Part shown: piece after piece, positions 1 through 6,723 of the stretch
How the letters are laid out: every line of letters starts with the position of its first letter
How positions within the stretch are numbered: position 1 is the stretch's first letter
Source: Acidobacteriaceae bacterium UBA1307
GTDB lineage: Bacteria; Acidobacteriota; Terriglobia; Terriglobales; Acidobacteriaceae
DNA: 36,630 bases
Reading direction: 5' to 3'
Assembly: GCA_002307235.1 (NCBI GenBank)
Contig: DBTV01000022.1
Span: 17,771-54,400 of the forward strand
Notes under the pieces: model-generated
Database searches by the model: none
Seen by the model: the letters and a program-made list of their open reading frames with translations, nothing else
Told to the model about the DNA's origin: nothing
Program-made: the position numbers and the translations under genes

Positions 1-635
1 GAGCACTCGATGTGCCAGCCGGGACGACCACGGCCAATGGGCGTGTCCCAGGCCGGCTCACCCGGTTTCGCAGCCTTCCACAGGGCGAAGTCGCGCGCGG
101 AATCCTTGGTGTACTCGTCGACATCGACGCGCGCGCCATCTTCCATGCCCGACAGATCCTTCTTGCTCAGCTTGCCGTACTCGGGGAAGGCGGCGAGGCG
201 GAAGTACCACGAGCCATCCTCGGCCTTGTAGGCGGCACCCTCGGCGGCCAGCTTCTGGATGAGCGTGATCATCTGGTCGATGTGCTCGGTGGCGCGGACG
301 ATCTTCTCGGGCCGCTCGACGCGCAGCACCTCGAGATCCTCGAGGAAGGCAGCTTCGTAGGGCCGCGCATACTCGGTGATCGAAACCCCAGCCTTGCCGG
401 CATTGCGAATGATCTTGTCGTCTACGTCAGTAATGTTCATGACGTGACAGACCTTGAGCCCGGTGAGCAGCAGAAAGCGCCGCAGCACATCGACTTCCAG
501 AAAAGTGCGGAAGTTGCCGATGTGGCCGTAGTCGTAGACGGTGGGGCCGCAGACGTACATGCGGAAGGTTTTGCCGTCGGAAGGCGCGATAGGGTCGAAT
601 TGTCCGGTCAGGGTGTTAAAAAGGCGAAGGCTCAT
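1..635 (-). CDS. cysS: Cysteinyl-tRNA synthetase, N-terminal part (cut by window edge)
   Basis: Class I aminoacyl-tRNA synthetase that charges tRNA-Cys with cysteine in the cytoplasm. About 211 N-terminal residues are visible. They begin MSLRLFNTLTG and carry the zinc-ligand cysteine in YVCGPTVYD, the HIGH-type ATP signature HIGN directly after it (YGHIGNFRTF), the MNITDVDDKI stretch, and GWHIEC, the second zinc-ligand block, at the window edge. The rest of the catalytic domain, the KMSKS loop and the anticodon-binding domain lie outside the window. The ATG at 635 gives the usual N-terminus for the family. The next gene on this strand, the VWA protein, lies upstream with an approximately 90-bp gap, so co-transcription is possible but not shown. 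Confidence 0.95.
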   Translation of the reverse strand, partial: MSLRLFNTLTGQFDPIAPSDGKTFRMYVCGPTVYDYGHIGNFRTFLEVDVLRRFLLLTGLKVCHVMNITDVDDKIIRNAGKAGVSITEYARPYEAAFLEDLEVLRVERPEKIVRATEHIDQMITLIQKLAAEGAAYKAEDGSWYFRLAAFPEYGKLSKKDLSGMEDGARVDVDEYTKDSARDFALWKAAKPGEPAWDTPIGRGRPGWHIEC

Positions 636-728
636 CGGTCGGTCTCGCGGAAACATGACTGTATTCAGTGGGTTTTCCGCCCTATCGATTGTAGCAGCGC
701 CCCGGCACTGCCTCTGCCGAAAGAGCTT

Positions 729-2555
729 CTAATGTGCCGGGGACGCCATGGGAGCGGAAACCACGGGTAGCTTGGCCACGGCGGCCACCGGCAACTCCAG
801 CGCGCCGATGTGGCCGCTGGTGGTGTCGTGTACCGCAATGCGCAGAAAATACGTGCCCTTCGCCGGTACGCTGATCTGCTGGTGATAGCCGATCCGGCTG
901 CGCAACAACGCCAGATACTTTGCCTCGGGCAGCGTCACCTGCACGCCGTTCAACTGCTGGTTGATCTGCGCGCCGTCGGCGTCATAGACGTTGGTCGCGA
1001 ATTCGATCCGGCACTGATGCTGGTTCTGGGGCAGGTCGGTACAGCGCAGACCGCTCATTTCCGCGTGAATCGTCACAAGATAGCGGCGAAACGGTCCCTT
1101 GATCTTGGGGTCGGCGCGGTTGCCCGCCACCGGCTGCGGCTCCACTGCCTCCGAAGCCGGATGCACCTCGGCATCGAAGAGAATCTCGGTCGGGTTGGGC
1201 GCGCCGTGCATCATCGCCGTGCGCACCGGATCGTAGGCTGCCGGGGCGTCCTTGGCCGCGGCGGAATGGTGCTGCCCGGCCTCGGCGGCAGGGTCGTCGG
1301 CGTAGTAGCCGCGACGGTAGGCCAGCGTCAGGCCGGGCCGGTCGAGCGCGACCTTGATGTGGCGAAACTCGCCGTGCCAGTGGGCGTTGGTCGGCGCATA
1401 GGCCAGCGTGTAGTAGTGCGCGCCGAGCTCGAGTGCCTTCTCGGTCGCCTCCTTCAGCCCATTGGTGTTCACAAAGGCCTCGCCGCCGGTGGCCTCGGCC
1501 ATCTGCCGCATCGTGCTCTGTTCGGCGGCAAGGCGCGAAGAAAATTTGTTGAGGTCGCGGCTATAGGTCGTCGCATGGTGTGCGTAACTGCGTCCGGAGT
1601 TGGCCGCGTTCATCATCGGCGCCACCTGCAGGCCGCGCGCGTCGACCGGATAAACTGCCACCTGGCTGCGCGTGAGCAGATCGACCGTCTGGCGAAACTC
1701 GTCCTCGGCATCTGACACATTCGCAAAGGGATACTTGAGATCGCCGTCGGGCAGGATGCTCAACGGAAACGAGCCCGAGAACCAGAGCAGGTTCTTGCGC
1801 CCTGGAAGATTGGCCAGGTAGCGCGCCAGTGCGTTGAAGCCGTCGAGCGTGTAGCGAACGCGCAACTGCTGTTGAAAGGCCTGCTGGTCGGCGATGAACT
1901 GGCGCAGATGTTCCAGCATGTCGGCCGCATTCAGATTGCCGGCATAGGCTTCGTCCTCGAGTGTGTCCACGGCGAGGTTGTCCGTGCCCTCTTCGACGCC
2001 GTCAAGCAGCGGGGAGGTACTGGGCAGAGCCTTCTTGCTTTGCAGAAACGAAAGTAGTTGCTTGGGGTCCGAGGTAAAGCCCTGCAACAGGTAGAGCCGC
2101 GTGCCGAGGCCGAAGATGGCCACCCGCTGGCCGGGCCGCGCCTCCTTCAGATATTGCACCAACTGGTCGTTCAGAGTGGGTTGATCCTTCGTCGGCGTGT
2201 TCAGCTTGTCGAGCAGGATCACGTTGAGCGGGCCGCCGTCGGCCACCGCCAGGCGGTTGGTGAAGGTGCCGGGCGCAAGTTTCGGCGTGGGCGGGGCGGC
2301 CACCGTCTGCGGAAGGTGTGCCTCAAAGGCCTTGATTGTCTGCTGCTTGCCGTCTTCCAGAAGAGTGAAATCGCCCGCCGCCAACGGGTCCACCGGCCGG
2401 TTGTGCCCATCGGTTACAACCACGTCAACCACCACCAGATTGGACTGGGTGCGGAAGGTGGGCACGCTGTAGGCAGGTTGCTGCGCCGGCAGGGAAGCGG
2501 TCAGAAGTAACCCAGATAAGATATTGAATCCACAATACATCCGAGCAAATCGCAT
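729..2555 (-). CDS. Secreted VWFA-related acidobacterial-type domain protein
   Basis: Predicted exported protein of 608 residues. The N-terminus MRFARMYCGFNILSGLLLTASLPAQQ is a signal peptide. It is followed by an N-terminal beta-rich domain (FRTQSNLVVVDVVVTDGHNRPV, then DFTLLEDGKQQTIKAFE), typical of the family annotated as VWFA-related Acidobacterial domain, and then a von Willebrand A-like region (NVILLDKLNTP, RVAIFGLGTRLYLLQGF, ARYLANLPGRKNLLWFSG). The MIDAS serine motif is not canonical (DKLNT rather than DxSxS), as often in this family. The longer reading from 2660 is rejected: the ATG at 2555 has a clear GGAGGG ribosome site seven bases upstream and begins the signal peptide. The molecular role is unknown. 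The family is expanded in Acidobacteriota and is presumed to act in the periplasm or at the cell surface. Confidence 0.85.
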   Translation of the reverse strand: MRFARMYCGFNILSGLLLTASLPAQQPAYSVPTFRTQSNLVVVDVVVTDGHNRPVDPLAAGDFTLLEDGKQQTIKAFEAHLPQTVAAPPTPKLAPGTFTNRLAVADGGPLNVILLDKLNTPTKDQPTLNDQLVQYLKEARPGQRVAIFGLGTRLYLLQGFTSDPKQLLSFLQSKKALPSTSPLLDGVEEGTDNLAVDTLEDEAYAGNLNAADMLEHLRQFIADQQAFQQQLRVRYTLDGFNALARYLANLPGRKNLLWFSGSFPLSILPDGDLKYPFANVSDAEDEFRQTVDLLTRSQVAVYPVDARGLQVAPMMNAANSGRSYAHHATTYSRDLNKFSSRLAAEQSTMRQMAEATGGEAFVNTNGLKEATEKALELGAHYYTLAYAPTNAHWHGEFRHIKVALDRPGLTLAYRRGYYADDPAAEAGQHHSAAAKDAPAAYDPVRTAMMHGAPNPTEILFDAEVHPASEAVEPQPVAGNRADPKIKGPFRRYLVTIHAEMSGLRCTDLPQNQHQCRIEFATNVYDADGAQINQQLNGVQVTLPEAKYLALLRSRIGYHQQISVPAKGTYFLRIAVHDTTSGHIGALELPVAAVAKLPVVSAPMASPAH

Positions 2556-2705
2556 GATGAGCCCTCCGCTTGGGCAACCCTCAGGCAGACCTCTTCCCGG
2601 GCGGAAACAGGTCCATCGATCAATAAAAAAGAATGTTCTGCCTTTATAAACCCAAAGCAATGAGGGTGGTCGCGGAATTTTTCTGTTTCGGCAAAAACAG
2701 ACGCG

Positions 2706-3971
2706 TTACCGGCCGAGGGCCAGCGCCGGGTCGGCGGAAAGATCGTCGGGGGCGAACTCGCCGGCCAGAAAGCGCGGCCAGGCGGCGGTGGCGATCATCG
2801 CTGCATTGTCGGTGGAGAGCTTGGTGGCCGGGAACAGGGCGCGAATGCCGCGTCGCTCCGCCTCGCGCGTGAGCCGCTCGCGCAGTTCGCGGTTGGCCGA
2901 GACGCCGCCGGTGACCAGAATGCGTTTGGCGCCGAGAGCTTCGGCCGCCGCGAAGGTCTTCTTCATCAGATCGCCGACGACGGCGTGCTGAAAGCTGGCA
3001 ACGAGGTCAAGCACCGGTTGCGGGCAAAGGGCGAGCGCCTCCTCGCGGGTCTGCGCGGGCCGGGGATGCGCCAGAGTCTCGGCCGCGCGGCGCTCAACGC
3101 CCTCACGCAGGCCATTGAGCTCGACATAGCGCAGCACCGCCGTCTTGATGCCGGAAAACGAAAAAAGAAAATGCGGATCGAGCGCGGCAATCGGCGCGGT
3201 CTTCGCGGCCTTGGTGCGCGGAGCCTGATCGCCCAGGTGAACCTTGTGCTTGATCTGCGAAAAGGCAAAGGGCACGGCCTTCGGGTTGCCGAAACGCGCC
3301 AGCGAATCGATCCACGGGCCGCCTGGGTAGCCGAGACCGAGCAGCTTGGCCACCTTGTCATAGGCCTCGCCCGCCGCGTCGTCGAGCGTGCGGCCCACCA
3401 GCGAGTAGTGCCACGAGCCATGCGCGGGCTGGGCCAGATACAGATGCGTGTGACCGCCGGAGACGACCAGCGCCAGCGCGTTTTTTTCTTCTTCTTCGGG
3501 AGCTCTGGTTTTTTCTTTCTCTTCGGGAGCTCTGGTTTTTTCTTCCTCTTTGGTTGCGCTGGCGGGGTCCGTGCTCAAGCGAGATTCGCGCTCGTGCAGC
3601 AGCACGGCGTGGATATGGCCTTCAAGATGATTGACGGCGACCAGCGGCAGACCGAGCGCGAGGCTCAGAGCCTTGGCGTAGCTGATGCCGACCAGCAGAG
3701 CTCCGGCGAGGCCCGGGCCGCTGGTGACGGCAAGGGCATCGAGATCGGCGAAACTCACGCCAGCCTCGTCGAGCGCGGCGCGGACCACGAGCACGACGGC
3801 GCGCAGATGCTCGCGGCTGGCCAGCTCCGGCACCACGCCGCCGTAGCGCGCGTGCGTGGGAATCTGTGAGGCCACCACCGAGGCGAGCGTGCGCGATCCC
3901 CTTTCGACAATGGCTGCCGCCGTTTCATCGCAAGAGGATTCGATTGCCAGAATGAGGCCACGAGTAGACAT
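2706..3971 (-). CDS. tsaD: tRNA N6-adenosine threonylcarbamoyltransferase TsaD
   Basis: Transfers the threonylcarbamoyl group from TC-AMP to A37 of ANN-decoding tRNAs (t6A synthesis), acting with TsaB and TsaE in the cytoplasm. The ASKHA-fold motifs are clear: ILAIESSCDET near residue 10, the metal-binding HLEGHIHA (H115, H119), SGGHTHL (171-177), TLDDAAGEAYDKVAKLLGLGYPGGP, VTGGVSANRELRERL and the C-terminal STDNAAMIA. Length is 421 residues, longer than the usual 330-360. The excess comes largely from a charged insert at about 130-163 between HLEGH and SGGHT, made of two exact KTRAPEEKE-type nine-residue units encoded by a 27-bp tandem repeat, plus another insert after HKVHLGDQ. The ATG at 3971 gives a normal start. 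It is transcribed away from the GrlR-like gene. Confidence 0.96.
   Translation of the reverse strand: MSTRGLILAIESSCDETAAAIVERGSRTLASVVASQIPTHARYGGVVPELASREHLRAVVLVVRAALDEAGVSFADLDALAVTSGPGLAGALLVGISYAKALSLALGLPLVAVNHLEGHIHAVLLHERESRLSTDPASATKEEEKTRAPEEKEKTRAPEEEEKNALALVVSGGHTHLYLAQPAHGSWHYSLVGRTLDDAAGEAYDKVAKLLGLGYPGGPWIDSLARFGNPKAVPFAFSQIKHKVHLGDQAPRTKAAKTAPIAALDPHFLFSFSGIKTAVLRYVELNGLREGVERRAAETLAHPRPAQTREEALALCPQPVLDLVASFQHAVVGDLMKKTFAAAEALGAKRILVTGGVSANRELRERLTREAERRGIRALFPATKLSTDNAAMIATAAWPRFLAGEFAPDDLSADPALALGR
3494..3547. repeat. 27-bp in-frame tandem repeat inside tsaD
   Basis: Two adjacent copies (3494-3520 and 3521-3547) begin CTTCGGGAGCTCTGG and differ only near the last bases. 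The unit is a multiple of three and encodes nine charged residues in TsaD, so copy-number change would keep the frame. The copies sit within a longer pyrimidine-rich tract (3481-3552). Confidence 0.85.
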
Positions 3972-3991
3972 GTTGCTTCTATTTTAGCGGG

Positions 3992-3997
3992 ATTATA
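3992..3997 (-). promoter_or_regulatory. Probable extended -10 promoter of tsaD
   Basis: On the minus strand a perfect TATAAT preceded by TGA (extended -10, TGnTATAAT) ends about 20 bases before the tsaD ATG, giving a leader of roughly 15 bases. No good -35 box is visible at 17 bp, which is acceptable for an extended -10 element. Assigned by eye. Confidence 0.5.
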
Positions 3998-4010
3998 TCA
4001 ATGGAGGACA

Positions 4011-4039
4011 TTGACCGCGAAAGCAGAGAAGGCTACTCT
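4011..4039 (+). promoter_or_regulatory. Sigma70-type promoter of the GrlR-like/RelA-SpoT cassette
   Basis: TTGACC (4011-4016) and TACTCT (4034-4039) are separated by 17 bp. The expected start near 4046 leaves a leader of about 30 bases that contains the GGAGGT ribosome site (4065-4070). The cassette therefore appears to have its own promoter, back-to-back with the tsaD promoter. Confidence 0.5.
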
Positions 4040-4075
4040 GAAAATTACGGAATCCCCCTTTTCCGGAGGTGCCCC

Positions 4076-4426
4076 ATGCAAGGTTTTTGGACAATCGAGT
4101 TTGGCAGCAGTGCTGGTCTTTATGGCTCAGGTGTCGTCGTCATGCGTGACGGAAAAATCCAGGGCGGGGACACAAGCTACTATTACGATGGTTCCTATGA
4201 AGAACTTGTCGCGCCCCAAGATCCACGAAAATTCAAAGCCAAAATTCAAATCAGGCCGTTTAGTCCAGACGCCATGAGCATTTTCCGCACTTTTGGGGAA
4301 AACTTTTCACTCGACCTCGAAGGTGAACTCAAGGATGCAAGCCACGCAGTGGCAAGAGGTACGCTCGAAGGTAAACCCGAAATGAATCTCGGAGTTCGTC
4401 TCATCCGCCGTGGAGAAGCTGCTTAA
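4076..4426 (+). CDS. GrlR-like small protein, first gene of the RelA/SpoT cassette
   Basis: A 116-residue protein beginning MQGFWTIEFGSSAGLYGSG. The pattern of an N-terminal beta strand, EFGSS, a Gly-rich turn, VVVMRDGKIQGGDTSYYYDGSY and a later FSLDLEGELK strand resembles the GrlR-like family (small lipocalin-like beta barrel, named for the negative regulator of the LEE type III system). No type III genes are present here, so the LEE role cannot be transferred. The start is set at 4076 by GGAGGT five bases upstream; a longer reading from 4001 lacks such a site. The gene ends 19 bases before the RelA/SpoT-type gene, and both are visibly A/T-richer than tsaD and cca. A protein-level partner or antitoxin role for the downstream enzyme is inferred, not shown. 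Confidence 0.7.
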   Translation: MQGFWTIEFGSSAGLYGSGVVVMRDGKIQGGDTSYYYDGSYEELVAPQDPRKFKAKIQIRPFSPDAMSIFRTFGENFSLDLEGELKDASHAVARGTLEGKPEMNLGVRLIRRGEAA

Positions 4427-4445
4427 CTTCTTGAAAGGTGACAAG

Positions 4446-5150
4446 ATGCCTGCTCTGAATGAACGAAATGGAGCTTGCAGTGCGGATGCGGTTTTAAAGG
4501 CTTTTGATCAACGAAGAACTGCGCTTGACGACCTTAAAGAGACGACAGAAAAACTTCTTGCACGGTTTCTCAAAGAGAAGAATCTACTGTTTCAATCAAT
4601 ACAGTCGCGAGTCAAGGATCGAGAAAAATTAAAGGTCAAGTATATCGATCCGCAGAAAGACTATCTCTCTTTTGAAGATATTCCAGATGTCGTCGGTTTT
4701 CGAATCATCACTTATTATCTGGAAGATATCGACTACGTTAGTCAGATTCTTCGTTCTGAATTTGAAGTTATAGGCAAGCCAGACGACAAGCGCTTTGTCA
4801 ATGCAGAGACCATCGGGCAGTTCGGTTATAGTGCCTATCACATCGACTGCCGTTACAGTACAGCCAGATTGCAGCAAACGGAGTACAAGCGATTTCGTGA
4901 TATTCGCTTTGAGATACAGATCACAACCGTTTTAGGACACGCATGGGCAGAGATTCACCATGCCTCCTATGACCGCTCCTCGACCTCTCCTCTTGAAGAG
5001 CAAAGGAGTTTCCGCCGACTTGCTGCCGTACTTGAATTGGCAGATACAGAGTTTTCTCGTATCCGTGAAGAGAAAAGGAAACGCGAACTTTTCGAAGACG
5101 TCCGTCAGGAAGTAAACCTGACGCTACCAATCTTCGGGGAGCAGTCCTGA
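4446..5150 (+). CDS. Stand-alone RelA/SpoT-domain nucleotidyltransferase (small alarmone synthetase or toxSAS-like)
   Basis: A 234-residue protein with only a RelA/SpoT synthetase domain. There is no HD hydrolase, TGS or ACT domain, so it has the size of small alarmone synthetases. Visible motifs: SRVKDREKLKVK (54-65, ATP-binding basic stretch), DIPDVVGFRII (78-88), GYSAYH (127-132, the G-loop position with a stacking tyrosine), FEIQIT (155-160) with the catalytic-type glutamate, and HAWAEIHH (165-172). The usual PKxNGYRS lead-in is replaced by ETIGQFGY. The family normally transfers pyrophosphate from ATP to GDP/GTP; toxic relatives instead make (pp)pApp or pyrophosphorylate tRNA 3' ends. 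The start at 4446 follows AAAGGTG at good spacing; an alternative start at 4410 overlaps the preceding gene. Hand counting gives about 33% GC at 4621-4680 against 70% at 5221-5280 in cca, suggesting horizontal gain. Confidence 0.85.
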   Translation: MPALNERNGACSADAVLKAFDQRRTALDDLKETTEKLLARFLKEKNLLFQSIQSRVKDREKLKVKYIDPQKDYLSFEDIPDVVGFRIITYYLEDIDYVSQILRSEFEVIGKPDDKRFVNAETIGQFGYSAYHIDCRYSTARLQQTEYKRFRDIRFEIQITTVLGHAWAEIHHASYDRSSTSPLEEQRSFRRLAAVLELADTEFSRIREEKRKRELFEDVRQEVNLTLPIFGEQS

Positions 5151-5170
5151 TACTGCCGACATAAAAAATC

Positions 5171-6547
5171 ATGACATCCATGACACATTCGCTTGACTCA
5201 GCTTGCCGAATTCTTGCTGCGTTGCACGCGGCTGGCCACGAGGCGTACTTGGCCGGTGGCTGTGTGCGCGACCTGCTGCTGGGCCGCACGCCCTCGGACT
5301 ACGACGTGGCCACCAGCGCCACGCCCGACGCGGTGCTGGCGCTGTTTTCGCGCTGCTTTGCCGTGGGTGCGCACTTTGGCGTGGTGCTGGTCGCGGGCGA
5401 ATCCGGCGACGACGTGACAGAGGTGGCGACCTTCCGCAATGACGGCGCCTACTCCGACGGCCGGCACCCGGACGCGGTCCGCTACACGCTCAGTGCCGAA
5501 GAGGACGTGCAGCGGCGCGACTTCACCATCAACGGTCTGCTGCTTCCTCTCTCTGGAATCGCGCATCCAGAACAAAAGGAAAAAATTCGTGCGGCGGTGG
5601 TCGATCATGTCGGCGGGCTCGCCGATCTTGATGCTGGCATCGTGCGCGCCATCGGCAACCCCGCCGCGCGTTTTGAAGAGGACCATCTGCGCATGTTGCG
5701 TGCGGTGCGCTTTGCCGCGCGCTTCGGCTTTGTGCTCGATGTGGCGACGGCGGCGGCGATGCAGAAACTCGCCCCGCGCATCAGCCTCGTGAGCCGCGAA
5801 CGTGTGCGTGACGAGCTGACGAAGATGCTCGTCGAGGGCCATGCGCGGCGGGCCTTCGAACTGCTCGATGAGACCGGCCTGCTGGCCGAGGTTCTGCCCG
5901 AGATCGCGCGGATGCGGGGCGTGCAACAGCCGCCGCAGTATCACCCCGAGGGCGACGTCTGGGCGCACACGCTGCTGCTTTTGTCGCAGCTTCCTGTCGG
6001 CGCTTCCATGACGCTGGCCTGGGCGGCGCTGCTGCACGATGTGGGCAAGCCCGCGACCTTTCGCGTGGCCGAGCGCATTCGCTTCGACGGCCACGCCGAG
6101 GTGGGCACGGCCATTGCCACGGCGCTGTGCGCACGCTTCCGCTTTTCAAATGACGAGACGCGGCAGATTGCTGGGCTGGTGGAAAACCACATGCGGTTCA
6201 TGGACGTGCAGCACATGAAGGAGTCGACGCTCAAGCGATTCTTCCGGCTGGAGCGCTTCGACGAGCACCTGGCGCTGCACCGCATGGATTGCCTGGCCGG
6301 GAGCGGGCATCTGGACAACTGGACCTATGCGAGCGAACGCTGGCAGGCGCTGCCGGAAGAGGCCGTGCGGCCGCGTCCGTTGGTGACGGGCCGTGAGCTG
6401 ATCGCCGCCGGATACCGGCCCGGGCCGCGCTTCAAGCCGATGCTCGAGGCCGCCGAGGACGCGCAACTGGAGGGCTCGCTGCACTCCGCCGAGGAGGCGC
6501 TCGCGCTGATTGCGGCGCGCTTTGGCCCACCGCCGCAAGGCGTCTAG
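5171..6547 (+). CDS. cca: CCA tRNA nucleotidyltransferase (poly(A) polymerase family)
   Basis: Adds or repairs the 3'-terminal CCA of tRNAs using CTP and ATP. The class II nucleotidyltransferase head is clear: LAGGCVRDLLLG (28-38), the catalytic DYD (43-45), EVATFR, RRDFTING (115-122), RMLRAVRFAARFGF and the NTP-selecting region. A C-terminal HD-type domain follows, with WAHTLLLL, the HDVGKP motif and HAEVG. The 458-residue length fits long bacterial members with an HD domain. The encoded start is ATG at 5171, with another at 5180; no strong ribosome site decides between them. It lies 20 bases after the RelA/SpoT-type gene but has the high GC of core genes, so it is most likely the ancestral neighbour of tsaD, with the cassette inserted between them. 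Confidence 0.93.
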   Translation: MTSMTHSLDSACRILAALHAAGHEAYLAGGCVRDLLLGRTPSDYDVATSATPDAVLALFSRCFAVGAHFGVVLVAGESGDDVTEVATFRNDGAYSDGRHPDAVRYTLSAEEDVQRRDFTINGLLLPLSGIAHPEQKEKIRAAVVDHVGGLADLDAGIVRAIGNPAARFEEDHLRMLRAVRFAARFGFVLDVATAAAMQKLAPRISLVSRERVRDELTKMLVEGHARRAFELLDETGLLAEVLPEIARMRGVQQPPQYHPEGDVWAHTLLLLSQLPVGASMTLAWAALLHDVGKPATFRVAERIRFDGHAEVGTAIATALCARFRFSNDETRQIAGLVENHMRFMDVQHMKESTLKRFFRLERFDEHLALHRMDCLAGSGHLDNWTYASERWQALPEEAVRPRPLVTGRELIAAGYRPGPRFKPMLEAAEDAQLEGSLHSAEEALALIAARFGPPPQGV

Positions 6548-6723
6548 CGCGGAGATTGTGCGCTGGCGCGGGCACTCGTTGTCTGGATCGAACACAGCGG
6601 AGCGGCATTGCGAAAACTCTGCCGATGGAAGAGCTATCGTGTGCGGCCTTGCCCGCCGAGCCAAGCGTGGCCCGCGTGGATTACCATGAGGGTCAATCGC
6701 GACCCGAGTTCAAGGATCTCCTC

